A stretch of 64,000 nucleotides of DNA. Origin: Advenella incenata (GTDB taxonomy: Bacteria > Pseudomonadota > Gammaproteobacteria > Burkholderiales > Burkholderiaceae_B). The notes under the pieces are model-generated. The model was not told where the DNA came from. It ran no database searches and saw only the letters and a program-made list of their open reading frames with translations. Made by a program: the position numbers and the translations under genes. The DNA lies in the NCBI RefSeq assembly GCF_004217095.1, contig NZ_SHKO01000001.1, forward strand, positions 1,848,234 to 1,912,233, in the 5' to 3' direction. Positions 29,802 through 42,360 of this stretch are shown here, piece by piece (position 1 is the stretch's first letter; each line of letters starts with the position of its first letter).

Positions 29802-30545
29802 TTAGTTACCGCCGTCCGGAACGAAGACGTAACCTAATCCCCAAACGGTCTGGATAAATACCGGTTTGGCCGGATTCGGCTCTATCAGCTTGCGCAGGCG
29901 GGAAATCTGAACGTCAAGACTTCGGTCGAAGGCTTCATATTCGCGGCCACGAGCCAGCTCCATTAGCTTGTCGCGTGACAGCGGTACTTTGGGGTGGCGG
30001 GCAAATACTTTGAGCACCGAGAATTCACCCGTGGTGATGGCGACCACTTCTTCGCCGCGGGACAGCGTACGCGTGGACAGATTCAGGGTGTAGGGCCCGA
30101 AAGCAATCGATTCGTTTTCCTGGCTGGGTGCGCCGGGGTGCTCTTCGGAGCCGCGACGGCGCAAAATGGCGTTGACTCGCGCAAGCAGTTCACGAGGATT
30201 GAATGGTTTGGACAGATAATCGTCCGCGCCCATCTCCAGGCCCAGAATGCGATCGATTTCTTCGGCCTTGGCCGTAAGCATGATGATAGGGGTATTGTCG
30301 TTGGCGCCGCGAAGCCGGCGACAGATGGACAGACCATCTTCCCCGGGCAACATCAGATCCAGGACCAGCAGGTCGAAATGTTCGCGCTGCCAGAGCTTGG
30401 TCATTTCCTTCCCGTCTTCTGCTACGAACACATTGAACCCCTGTTCAGTCAGGTATCGGCGCAGCAGGTCGCGAAGGCGAGGGTCATCATCGACTACCAG
30501 AATTTTGCGTGGAGGTGTTGACGAGGCAGTTTGTGGTGTATTCAT
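29802..30545 (-). CDS. ompR: Response regulator OmpR/RisA
   Basis: A 247-residue DNA-binding regulator with an N-terminal receiver domain and a C-terminal winged-helix domain. The acidic pocket is VVDDDP (D19-D21), the phosphorylation site is D63 in LLVLDLMLPGEDG, and K in YLSKPFNPREL completes it. The DNA-binding part ends with SLDVQISRLRKLIEPNPAKP and TVWGLGYVFVPDG, typical of OmpR. Close similarity to Bordetella RisA is recalled from memory. Porin genes are likely targets. Confidence 0.94.
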   Translation of the reverse strand: MNTPQTASSTPPRKILVVDDDPRLRDLLRRYLTEQGFNVFVAEDGKEMTKLWQREHFDLLVLDLMLPGEDGLSICRRLRGANDNTPIIMLTAKAEEIDRILGLEMGADDYLSKPFNPRELLARVNAILRRRGSEEHPGAPSQENESIAFGPYTLNLSTRTLSRGEEVVAITTGEFSVLKVFARHPKVPLSRDKLMELARGREYEAFDRSLDVQISRLRKLIEPNPAKPVFIQTVWGLGYVFVPDGGN

Positions 30546-30958
30546 ACTAATTGGTTAAGAGCTTCCAAGAGAAGTGACAAGGCTATTTGAGCACATGTTA
30601 CAGTTTCTGCTGTCGCACATGGCTGAATTTTCACCATCAGTTACACTAAAAATATTTCTCTGGATATATGTTGATGGTGGGATGCAAGTAGATACATTTT
30701 ATTTCAAAATGCAAACAATGAGACGTCATGCCGATGGTTTTGGTGCTTATATATAGGCCGACAGAACGTACAAATAGGTACTACTTGCATTTTAACGCAA
30801 TTCGTCCCGGGCAAAACCGGCTTCCTGTTTATAATTGCGGGATCATGTGCCCGAATGCCGCTCACCTGTCACAGGTCGCTCGCGTGTAATCGGGGGCAGT
30901 CGGCCGCCGGCTTTGGGCTTGCGGCTGTTAACACCTTTTTTGTGAATAAGCGCAGTTT
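30546..30958. other. Divergent gap between ompR and tsaB
   Basis: About 410 bases with no gene. The half next to ompR is A/T-rich and should hold its promoter; a TATAAT hexamer at 30830-30835 points towards tsaB but lacks a good -35. No repeat or hairpin stands out. Confidence 0.45.
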
Positions 30959-32284
30959 ATGAATGTCAATCTGATCTCCCTGGAAAGCTCGGCCACCTGT
31001 TCGTCGGCGGCACTGCTGCGGTACGAGGGTGGACAGTCCCAGACCACTGAGCAGGTCAGCAATCAGGCTAACGGTCATGCCGAACAATTATTGCCGATGC
31101 TCGATCACCTGCTGAGTTCGGCAGGACTTGATCGGACTGATATCAGCGGCATCGTCTTCGGACAGGGACCGGGTGGGTTTACCGGTCTGCGTATTGCAGC
31201 AGGCATGGCGCAAGGCCTGGGACTGGGGCTGGATATTCCGGTGTTTCCAGTATCGTCGCTGCTTGCTATTGCCGAGGCAGTCAGGCCGGTCGCTCCCGCC
31301 GCGCTGATTGTCAGCTTGCTGGATGCCCGGATGCACGAAGTCTTTCTGGCCAGCTTCAGGGAAACCGGCGATGGTGAACTCGTTCAAGAGCAGGCGCCGT
31401 GCCTGATTGCTGCAGAACAGGTTCCGCTCTGGCTCAACGGTATGAGCAGTACAAATGAAGCATCGCTGGCTGAGCGCGAGCCCGGCATGGACCGGCAACC
31501 GCCTGTTATATTGGTTGGTTCTGGCGTACATGTATGTTCGGGGCTGGCCCATTTAACCGGCCTCAAGCTGATACCGGATGCCCAACCGCGTGCTGCGATC
31601 ATGGCCCGTATCGGTTTGCGCGCATGGCTCGCAAACCGATTTATCCCGGCCGATCAGGCGGCGCCGCTGTATGTGCGCGACAAAGTTGCCTTTACGATCA
31701 AGGAAAGGGGGCAGGGTCAAGGCGGTAATCCGCGTGCAGTTCCGCTATCGGCTCAGCAGATCACGCCAGGCGGCCAAACGGCAGTATCGCCCGAGAGTCA
31801 GGCGCGCAGCCAGGTGATCGGGGTGCTGCAGCAGAAGTATGCGATCCGGCCTATGACGCAGCAGGATATTGCTGCGGTCGTGGATATCGAACGCCGTGTG
31901 CAGTCCCACCCCTGGACCGAGGGTAACTTTTTCGATGCGCTAAAAGCTGGTTACGAGGCCTGGGTTGTGTGCCATGGTAGCGAGGTGGTGGCGTTTTCCT
32001 TGCAACTGATGGCGCCCGATGTTGCTCATTTGCTGCTCATTGGCGTTGCGCCCGACTGGCAGGGAAAAGGGATTGGCGCCGGCCTGCTTGCGTGGGGTGA
32101 GCAGCGCCTGCTGTTGCAGCAACTGGAGAGCCAGGTGCTGGAAGTGCGTCCGTCCAATACGGGTGCGATCGCGTTTTATCGTCGCTGGGGTTATGAACAG
32201 ATCGGCGTGCGCAAGGGCTACTATCCGGACGGGCGTGGCCATAGCGAAGATGCCTGGGTTCTGCAGAAAGCCGTGGTATCCTGA
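30959..32284 (+). CDS. TsaB-RimI fusion (tRNA t6A subunit and N-acetyltransferase)
   Basis: A 441-residue fusion of two usually separate proteins. Residues 1 to about 240 are TsaB, the dimerisation partner of TsaD in making N6-threonylcarbamoyladenosine on tRNAs (ISLESSATCSSAALLR; GIVFGQGPGGFTGLRIAAGMAQGL). Residues about 294-441 are a GNAT acetyltransferase of the RimI type, which acetylates ribosomal protein S18 (APDWQGKGIGAGLLAWGEQ acetyl-CoA loop; VRPSNTGAIAFYRRWGYEQIG). The two genes are often adjacent, so fusion keeps them at equal amounts. A glycine/glutamine-rich linker joins them. The UDG gene overlaps its stop by one base. Confidence 0.92.
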   Translation: MNVNLISLESSATCSSAALLRYEGGQSQTTEQVSNQANGHAEQLLPMLDHLLSSAGLDRTDISGIVFGQGPGGFTGLRIAAGMAQGLGLGLDIPVFPVSSLLAIAEAVRPVAPAALIVSLLDARMHEVFLASFRETGDGELVQEQAPCLIAAEQVPLWLNGMSSTNEASLAEREPGMDRQPPVILVGSGVHVCSGLAHLTGLKLIPDAQPRAAIMARIGLRAWLANRFIPADQAAPLYVRDKVAFTIKERGQGQGGNPRAVPLSAQQITPGGQTAVSPESQARSQVIGVLQQKYAIRPMTQQDIAAVVDIERRVQSHPWTEGNFFDALKAGYEAWVVCHGSEVVAFSLQLMAPDVAHLLLIGVAPDWQGKGIGAGLLAWGEQRLLLQQLESQVLEVRPSNTGAIAFYRRWGYEQIGVRKGYYPDGRGHSEDAWVLQKAVVS

Positions 32285-33420
32285 TGACTATGGAATCAAC
32301 TTCAGTTTCTGCCGGCGCCCAGCCCGTGGTGCATCCGGCCAATGTCACGGTCAACCCGCTGCAACTGCTCTGGTTGCAGGAGAGCGGAATTGATCGTCTG
32401 TGGGGGCGAGCGCTGACGGTGTCCGCGGTGGCCGAACATCCTGCTGCTGCACACACCAAACACACTGCGGCGGCGGGTGCTGTATCGGTAGCGGAACCTG
32501 TCCAGGCGCATTCAGATCAGCGTCCTGCGGCGACGGTCTCAGCGAACGCCGCAGAGCCCCGCACGCAATCGGCAGCGGTAAAAGAAACGGTGCCGGGCGC
32601 AGCAACGGCGGCCCAGAACGATGTTTCGCCTGCCCGCCAGGCATTGGCAAAACTGCGCGAACAAATGCAGCGACCACGTCGGCCTGCGGGCCGCGCAGGC
32701 GCCGATACACGTCGTGCGAAAGAAGATGGCTCCCGAGGTACAATGAGCGAGCCCACCAGTGGCGTCGCCATGCCTGACAGTGCGCCCGGGGCCGTTGTGC
32801 CTGAATCCCAAGGTAGTCGGTCGGCGGATCCGTTGGCCCCGCGCGATGTCCAGATCGAGTGGCCGGTGCTGGCTGCAACGATCCGGCAGTGCACGCGTTG
32901 CGCTCTGTCGGAGCATGCCCGTCAGCCGGTACCTGGCACCGGCAGCGTGACGGCACGCTTGATGATTATTGATCAGGCGCCAGGCGCGCAGGATGAAATC
33001 AGCGGTGAGCCCCTCAGTGGACAGGCGGGCCAGTTGCTGGATAATATGCTGGCCGCCATCGGCCTCTCCCGTGATGCGACGTTTATTACCGATGTGGTCA
33101 AGTGCCGGCCAATGGTGAGCCGGCCAGTCGAGCCGCATGAGATTGCTGCCTGCGCCGATTACCTGCAACAGCAGATCGCCATGGTGCAGCCGTCATGCGT
33201 TCTGTTATTCGGTAATGCGGCCCAGTCTGTGCTTGGCACCACACAATCGGTGGGCGAACTGCGTGAGATCCAGGATCTGCAGATCACCATACAGGGCAGG
33301 GTAATTCCGGTAGTGGTCACTTTTCATCCAAATCACTTGATGGCCAACCAGGCTGCCAAGCCGCTGGCGTGGGTCGATCTCAAACGTCTGCGCCAGCTAT
33401 TGCTGCAGACCGCGGCATAA
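32284..33420 (+). CDS. Uracil-DNA glycosylase, family 4-like, with altered motif 1
   Basis: A 378-residue protein whose C-terminal half (about 195-375) is a family 4-type uracil-DNA glycosylase. Iron-sulfur ligands C203, C206, C274 and C290 fit the C-x2-C...C-x15-C pattern, and the motif 2 region is HPNHLM at H348. Motif 1, normally G-E-x-P-G, reads D230-Q-A-P-G, so the usual glutamate is Q231. The N-terminal 190 residues include a long Ala/Thr/Pro/Glu-rich, probably disordered stretch (about 50-150). Its ATG overlaps the tsaB-rimI stop by one base; an alternative start lies at 32290. Catalytic activity on uracil is therefore uncertain. Confidence 0.85.
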   Translation: MTMESTSVSAGAQPVVHPANVTVNPLQLLWLQESGIDRLWGRALTVSAVAEHPAAAHTKHTAAAGAVSVAEPVQAHSDQRPAATVSANAAEPRTQSAAVKETVPGAATAAQNDVSPARQALAKLREQMQRPRRPAGRAGADTRRAKEDGSRGTMSEPTSGVAMPDSAPGAVVPESQGSRSADPLAPRDVQIEWPVLAATIRQCTRCALSEHARQPVPGTGSVTARLMIIDQAPGAQDEISGEPLSGQAGQLLDNMLAAIGLSRDATFITDVVKCRPMVSRPVEPHEIAACADYLQQQIAMVQPSCVLLFGNAAQSVLGTTQSVGELREIQDLQITIQGRVIPVVVTFHPNHLMANQAAKPLAWVDLKRLRQLLLQTAA

Positions 33421-33765
33421 GGCGCCGGATCTGCGGCCGATAGCGACCGCAATGGGTTGGCTGCTGCGCGGCCCGGTACGGTGCCGCCGTTTGGCTGGAT
33501 CAGTATTCCGAGCGTTTGTTGGGTATGTCTGTGGGATATCTGGTCTTGATCAGATAAGTTGAAACCTGGCGATTTGAAATATGTGGTCCGTATGAAGCCA
33601 GCTGAACTTAAAGAGCTCCGATACAAGCGCTCCGATAACAGCGCTCCGAAACAAAGCGCTCTGACATAAAACCGGACAGCTGCGGCAATCGTGGCGGCCG
33701 CGATCCGGAATACCGGCACCCCGGGCTTGCGGGCCCGACAATGCTCAGATGCTATTGCTCAGATG
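33421..33765. other. Convergent gap with short tandem repeats
   Basis: No gene is supported between the UDG gene (+) and lplT (-). The stretch contains two families of 14-15-base tandem repeats, listed separately. No strong terminator hairpin with a T run was found for either neighbour. Confidence 0.5.
33613..33670. repeat. Four-unit tandem repeat of 14-15 bp
   Basis: Units begin at 33613, 33627, 33641 and 33656 with cores GAGCTCCGATACAA, GCGCTCCGATAACA, GCGCTCCGAAACAAA and GCGCTCTGACATAAA. The GCGCTCCGA core recurs every 14, 14 and 15 bases. No function is evident. Confidence 0.85.
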
Positions 33766-33770
33766 CTAAT
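33743..33770. repeat. 14-bp tandem duplication at the lplT 3' end
   Basis: GCTCAGATGCTATT (33743-33756) is followed directly by GCTCAGATGCTAAT (33757-33770), one mismatch. The second copy supplies the lplT stop codon (33766-33768). Confidence 0.85.
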
Positions 33771-35079
33771 GCCCGGCCTGGGCACGGCCATGGCCTTCTT
33801 CACCAATCTCGGCAAAGGTCGCCGGATAGCGTCGCTGGTTGCGATAGCACCAGGCAATCACCAGCGTCATGAGCACTGCGACTATGACGCCAAAGATAAT
33901 AATGATGGTATTGATGTGCAAGTTCATTTCCAGCATGAACCAGTAGGCCGCTACCATGAACAGTATGTTCAACTGTTCGTTGAAGTTCTGTACGGCAATG
34001 GAATGGCCTGCCGATAAAAGGACATGCCCACGGTGCTGCAGCAATGCGTTGAGCGGCACCACGAAAAAGCCGGAGAGCCCGCCCACCAGGATCAGCGTGC
34101 AATACACCGCCCAGGTGTCCTTGACTATGGTCATTAACATGACGGAAAAGCCCATGACAACGCCGATAGGCAGCACATGTAGTGCGCGCGTCAGCGGGAC
34201 CCTGCCGGCCAGAACCGAACCGACAATGGTGCCGATGGCTGCTATACCCATCAGATTGGCGGATTGGGCGATGCTCAGTTGCAGGTGGTCTCGTCCCCAT
34301 TGCAAGACAATGAGCTGCAGGGTGGCGCCCGCACCCCAAAAAAGGGTGGTTACCGCCAGTGAAATTTGTCCGACCTTATCCTGCCACAGGATGCGCACAT
34401 AACTGGCAAATACGCTCAGCAGCTTCACTGGATTGGATTCCTGCTTCGGATACACGAAGTGCGTATTGGGGATCAGCAAATTACAGATCGCAGCCAGGAT
34501 ATAAATGCCGCCAATGACAACAATGGCCGCCTCGGCCGGTGTTTTTGCCAGGGCCGCCATCCAGGGCAGAGCCAGCAGGTAATCGGACAAGGGCGGTTCG
34601 ATCAGCTTGCCCCCCAGGACAACCCCGAAAATAATCGAAAGCACTGTGAGCCCTTCGATCCAGCTGTTACCCTTGACCAGATCCCGCGGTGGCAGCAGTT
34701 CGGTGACAATGCCGTATTTGGCTGGCGAATAGGCGGCAGCGCCGATGCCCACCAGGGCATAGGAAAAACAGACGATGTAGGCGTGCAGGCTTTTGTCGGA
34801 CGGAGCCATCATGGCAAAGCCGAACATCAGCAGGCAGCCGGAAATTTTAATGGCATTGGTGACAAACATGACCCGACCCTTTGGAAAAGAGTCGGCGATG
34901 GCGCCAACGAATGCAGCCAGAATGACATAGGCGAACGCAAAAAACCATTTCATGGCGGGCGTCATCCAGTCAGGTCCGGAAAGTTCAGCAATAAGGGCGA
35001 TGGCAGCGATAAAAAGCGCATTGTCGGCCAGGGACGAGAGCGCCTGTGCCAACATGACGAGAAAGAAACCTTTTTTCAA
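33766..35079 (-). CDS. lplT: Lysophospholipid transporter LplT
   Basis: A 437-residue major-facilitator-type inner-membrane flippase with about twelve predicted helices. It brings lysophospholipids to the inner leaflet for reacylation. The N-terminal FFLVMLAQALSSLADNALFIAAIALI and the YSPAKYGIVTELLPPRDLVKGNSWIE block are characteristic. In enterobacteria it is paired with the acyltransferase gene aas; no such partner lies nearby here. The gene stands alone between convergent and divergent neighbours. Confidence 0.92.
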   Translation of the reverse strand: MKKGFFLVMLAQALSSLADNALFIAAIALIAELSGPDWMTPAMKWFFAFAYVILAAFVGAIADSFPKGRVMFVTNAIKISGCLLMFGFAMMAPSDKSLHAYIVCFSYALVGIGAAAYSPAKYGIVTELLPPRDLVKGNSWIEGLTVLSIIFGVVLGGKLIEPPLSDYLLALPWMAALAKTPAEAAIVVIGGIYILAAICNLLIPNTHFVYPKQESNPVKLLSVFASYVRILWQDKVGQISLAVTTLFWGAGATLQLIVLQWGRDHLQLSIAQSANLMGIAAIGTIVGSVLAGRVPLTRALHVLPIGVVMGFSVMLMTIVKDTWAVYCTLILVGGLSGFFVVPLNALLQHRGHVLLSAGHSIAVQNFNEQLNILFMVAAYWFMLEMNLHINTIIIIFGVIVAVLMTLVIAWCYRNQRRYPATFAEIGEEGHGRAQAGH

Positions 35080-35654
35080 ACTGAATATCCCGTTTTAACT
35101 TGTTATCGCTTACCCGGATCCGGTGGCAACACCAGACGATAAAGTAACCATATGTCGTGGTCATGAAATGATGCCGGCAGAAATACCAGACAGGTGCCGA
35201 GTTTTTCCGTCGTGCTCAATCGCAACATAATATCAGGTTCAGTGGTGTTTCGTTACCCATTGACCCCAACCAACGGCGAATTAGATTCAAACCGGTGCAG
35301 GATGAGGGGCCGACACAAATTCGGCCAATCGAATCCATCCACTTGTTCATGTAGCAGGCTGAAATATTTGTTGCCAGGCTCGTAGCAGACCGGTGCTGGC
35401 TGGGTATAGGGGATTGAGCCCCGCGCGAGGCCGCGGCAGAACGCGACAAGACTTGCGTTCGCGCTCAAAAATCGATGTGGCACCGCAAGTGAGGGAGACT
35501 ATTTGTGCCCTGCGCAAATATTGCTATTATGACTTTTGTTTACTATCAAATCGGATCGCCTGGGTTATCATACGGGGCTGGAGCCTGACTGTCGCGCCGG
35601 ACCTGTATCGGCACTGCCTCAGGGCATTTTTTTTTACTTTGTATTGTTCCCTAC
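35080..35654. other. Divergent gap between lplT and smc
   Basis: 575 bases with no supported gene. Small frames on the - strand (35216-35483) have no recognised similarity. A possible smc promoter is TTGCTA (35520-35525) and TATCAA (35543-35548), 17 bases apart. A short hairpin (TGCC-TCAG-GGCA) followed by nine T lies at 35615-35635, only 20 bases before the smc start. Confidence 0.4.
35615..35635 (+). terminator. Weak terminator-like hairpin just before smc
   Basis: A 4-bp stem with a 4-base loop precedes nine consecutive T. The stem is short, so termination would be inefficient; it could lower smc transcription or end an upstream transcript. Confidence 0.3.
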
Positions 35655-38600
35655 GTGCGTCTCACCCAACTCAAACTCGCTGGATTCAAGTCTTTTGTTG
35701 ATCCTACAGTCATCCCGGTGCCCAGCCAGATGGTGGGCGTGGTCGGTCCCAATGGCTGCGGAAAATCCAATATTATCGACGCCGTACGTTGGGTGCTGGG
35801 TGAAACACGCGCCTCTGAGCTGCGCGGCGAATCCATGCAGGACGTTATCTTCAACGGCTCGGGACACAGAAAGCCAGCTGCACGGGCGTCGGTCGAACTG
35901 GTCTTTGATAACAGCGACGGTCGCGCCGTCGGGCAGTGGAGCACTTACGGAGAAATTGCTGTCAGGCGTGTGCTGACCCGCGATGGCACCAGCAGCTATT
36001 ACGTCAACAACCAGCAGGTTCGCCGCAAGGATATCCACGATATTTTCCTGGGTACCGGTCTGGGCGCGCGCGGGTACGCCATCATTGGCCAGGGCATGAT
36101 CAATCGCCTGATCGAGGCCAAACCCGAAGAGTTGCGCGTATATCTGGAAGAGGCCGCAGGCGTATCCAGATATAAGGAGCGTCGCCGGGAAACCGAAAAC
36201 CGTCTAGGCGATACTCGTGAGAACCTGACCCGCGTCGAAGACATCATGCGCGAGCTTGACTCACAGTTGAGCCGCCTGGAAGCCCAGGCCGAAGTGGCAC
36301 GCAAGTATCGTGATCTGCAGCACGACGGCGAAAAAAAGCAGCACGTGCTGTGGCTGATCCGGGAAGAAAATGCCCGCATCGATCAAGAGAAAAAAGCCCA
36401 CGAGATCGAAAAGGCGCAGACCGAACTGGAGGCCTCGCTCGCGGAACTGCGCGCTTCAGAAAGCGAAGTGGAAAAGCGCCGGCAGGCGCATTATCAGGCC
36501 AGCGACGCAGTGCACGCGGCCCAGGCCGCCATGTACGAGGCCAACACCACAGTCAGCCGACTTGAAACCGAAATCCGCCATGTGGTGGATGCCCGTAACC
36601 GCCTGCAAGCGCGCAAGGCGACACTGAACACCCAAATGCAGGAGTGGCAGGATCAACTGACGCACTGCACGGAACAGATTGCCGAACTTGAGGAAGAGCT
36701 GGCCGCTGCTGCCGAGCGTGCGGCCATGGTCCAGGATGAATTGGAATCGCGTCAGGCCCAGATGCCAGATGTGGAAGAAAAAGTACGCAGCGCGTCGGCA
36801 ACCCGCGAGACCATGCGGTCCGAGCTGGCTCGTGTTGAGCAGAAGCTGGCGCTTACGGCCCAGGCGCAGCGTGATGCCGACCGCCAGTTGCAGCAGTTGG
36901 AGCAACGCCGTGAACGCCTGGAACGGGAGTTGGGCGAGATCCAGAGTCCCGATGCGGGACGTCTTGAGCAACTGACCGGTGATCGCAACGCGGCCGAAGC
37001 CCAGCTCGAAGAAGTGCAGGCGACGCTGCAGGACATGGAAGAGCGGTTGCCGCAGCTGGACGAGGCACGCCGCAGCGCACAAAATAATTCGCAAAAGGAA
37101 ACGCAGGATGTGGCCAGGCTTGAAGCCCGGCTGAGCGCGCTCAGCGCCCTGCAGGAAGATGTGCAGAAGAAGGGGGCGCTCGAACCCTGGCTGCAAAAAC
37201 ATGATCTGGCCGGCTTTGGTCGGCTCTGGCAACAAATACATATTGAACCGGGCTGGGAAGCGGCGCTCGAATCCGTATTGCGTGAACGGCTGACCGCACT
37301 ACCATTGCGCGATCTGGATATGGCGCGCGCCTTTACGGACGATCCGCCACCGTCGCGGCTGGCGTTCTACCAGAAACCGACAGCCGAGGCGCTGCCGGCT
37401 GCACTGCCGGGCCATACGCCGTTGCTGTCGTTGTTGCGGTGCAGCGATCCTGATCTCAAAAGTCTGCTGGGGCGCTGGCTGCAAGGCGTTTACACGGCTT
37501 CATCACTGACTGAAGCGCTGGGCCAGCGGCAATCATTGCCGGTCGGCGTGCAATTGGTGGTGCGCGAAGGGCACATGATCGATGCGCATGGCCTGTGCTT
37601 TTATGCTGCCGATTCCGAGCAGTCGGGCATGCTGGCTCGCCAGCAGGAAATTGATAACCTTAAACGCGAAATCAAGGCGCGCCAGTTGATCGCCGATCAG
37701 GCCGTCACACAGCTGGCCCGCAGCGAAGCGGCCTGGACTGCGCTGTCGCAATCGATGACACCGGCGCGCCAGCGCCTGTCAGAGCTGACTCGCAGGGTGC
37801 ATGATCTGCAGATGGAGCATTCCAGACTGCACGCGCAGATGCAGCAAAGCGAAGAGCGCAACGCACGCATCAACGAAGATCTGGCTGATATCCGCATACA
37901 GCAGGAAGAGTTGCTGGCCCAGAAGGAAGAATCTGAAGCCGGTTTTGAAATACTGGACAACGAGCTGGCCACGCTGCAGGAAGCATACGCTGAAGCGGAA
38001 ATGGCCGGCGAGACGCTGGCTGAAACGGCCGAAGCTGCGCGTCAGCAGATCCGCGAGCTGGAGCGGAATGTACAGGAAGCGGGCTTTACACAGCGCGGCC
38101 TCACCTCGCGGATTGCTGATCTGACGCGCAACAGGGACCTGGCCGGCAACCAGATCAACCAGGCCCGCAATGAACTGGAAAACCTGGAAACAGAGCTGTT
38201 TGATTTTGATGAATCAGCAACCCAGGCCGGGCTGCAGGATGCGCTGGAAACCCGGGTGATCCGCGAGGAAGCACTGGCTGCCGCCCGTCTTGAGCTGGAC
38301 AATCTGGCTGCCACATTGCGCGGCGCCGACGAAACGCGCATGCGCACCGAGCAGTCGCTGGAGCCGCGTCGCGCGCATATTATGCAACTGCAACTGGATG
38401 AGCAGGCAGCCCGGCTGGCGGTAGAGCAGTTTTCCGAACAGCTGGACGAGCACGAGGTCGATCGTGCGGCGCTCAAAGCCGATTTGAACGATTTGCCCGA
38501 AGACTGGTCCAAAGTGACTTGGCTGCATGCCGAAGTGCAGAAAATTTCCCGGCAGATCGAAGCGCTGGGGTCGGTCAACCTGGCCGCGCTGGACGAACTG

Positions 38601-39182
38601 AACGAGTCGCGAGAGCGCAAGGGGTTTTTGGATGCGCAACACGCCGATTTGACCGAGGCCATCGATACGCTGGAAGATGCGATTCGTCGTATCGACCGGG
38701 AAACCCGTGATTTGTTGCAGGAAACGTTCAATCAGGTCAACACGCATTTTGGCGAGTTGTTTCCGAAGCTATTTGGTGGCGGCGAGGCGCGCCTGTCCAT
38801 GACCGGAGAAGAAATTCTGGATGCCGGAGTACAGGTGATGGCGCAGCCGCCAGGTAAACGCAACAGTACGATTCATTTGCTGTCAGGCGGTGAAAAGGCA
38901 CTGACGGCCACCGCGCTGGTATTCGCTTTGTTCAAGCTGAATCCGGCGCCATTCTGTCTGCTGGACGAGGTGGATGCACCGCTGGACGACGCCAATACCG
39001 AAAGGTATGCCAACCTGGTGGGCAGCATGAGCGAGCAGACGCAGTTTTTATTTATTTCTCATAATAAAATAGCCATGCAGATGGCGAAGCAGTTAATCGG
39101 TGTTACGATGCAAGAACAAGGGGTTTCCCGAATTGTTGCTGTGGATATCGAGTCCGCCGTACAGCTTGTTGGCGAAGCGTAA
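35655..39182 (+). CDS. smc: Chromosome segregation protein SMC
   Basis: A 1175-residue ATPase that compacts and separates chromosomes. It has the N-terminal Walker A GPNGCGKSN (31-39), two long coiled coils (about 165-500 and 680-1000), a hinge between them (about 510-650), and the C-terminal signature LSGGEKALTATALVFALF with Walker B CLLDEVDAPLDDAN. The start is GTG with no obvious ribosome binding site; it gives the expected MRLTQLKLAGFKSF. The partners scpA and scpB are not in the window. It leads the smc-zipA-ligA cluster, a common order in betaproteobacteria. Confidence 0.95.
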   Translation: MRLTQLKLAGFKSFVDPTVIPVPSQMVGVVGPNGCGKSNIIDAVRWVLGETRASELRGESMQDVIFNGSGHRKPAARASVELVFDNSDGRAVGQWSTYGEIAVRRVLTRDGTSSYYVNNQQVRRKDIHDIFLGTGLGARGYAIIGQGMINRLIEAKPEELRVYLEEAAGVSRYKERRRETENRLGDTRENLTRVEDIMRELDSQLSRLEAQAEVARKYRDLQHDGEKKQHVLWLIREENARIDQEKKAHEIEKAQTELEASLAELRASESEVEKRRQAHYQASDAVHAAQAAMYEANTTVSRLETEIRHVVDARNRLQARKATLNTQMQEWQDQLTHCTEQIAELEEELAAAAERAAMVQDELESRQAQMPDVEEKVRSASATRETMRSELARVEQKLALTAQAQRDADRQLQQLEQRRERLERELGEIQSPDAGRLEQLTGDRNAAEAQLEEVQATLQDMEERLPQLDEARRSAQNNSQKETQDVARLEARLSALSALQEDVQKKGALEPWLQKHDLAGFGRLWQQIHIEPGWEAALESVLRERLTALPLRDLDMARAFTDDPPPSRLAFYQKPTAEALPAALPGHTPLLSLLRCSDPDLKSLLGRWLQGVYTASSLTEALGQRQSLPVGVQLVVREGHMIDAHGLCFYAADSEQSGMLARQQEIDNLKREIKARQLIADQAVTQLARSEAAWTALSQSMTPARQRLSELTRRVHDLQMEHSRLHAQMQQSEERNARINEDLADIRIQQEELLAQKEESEAGFEILDNELATLQEAYAEAEMAGETLAETAEAARQQIRELERNVQEAGFTQRGLTSRIADLTRNRDLAGNQINQARNELENLETELFDFDESATQAGLQDALETRVIREEALAAARLELDNLAATLRGADETRMRTEQSLEPRRAHIMQLQLDEQAARLAVEQFSEQLDEHEVDRAALKADLNDLPEDWSKVTWLHAEVQKISRQIEALGSVNLAALDELNESRERKGFLDAQHADLTEAIDTLEDAIRRIDRETRDLLQETFNQVNTHFGELFPKLFGGGEARLSMTGEEILDAGVQVMAQPPGKRNSTIHLLSGGEKALTATALVFALFKLNPAPFCLLDEVDAPLDDANTERYANLVGSMSEQTQFLFISHNKIAMQMAKQLIGVTMQEQGVSRIVAVDIESAVQLVGEA

Positions 39183-39202
39183 ACAAAAGGGTCAATCACA
39201 CA

Positions 39203-42360
<3,158 letters not shown>

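Noticed and set aside
33613-33670. CRISPR-like array
   Set aside because: Units are contiguous 14-15-base repeats without spacers and no cas genes are nearby.
35216-35483. Two small - strand frames between lplT and smc
   Set aside because: No similarity recognised and no ribosome binding site; the two overlap in different frames.
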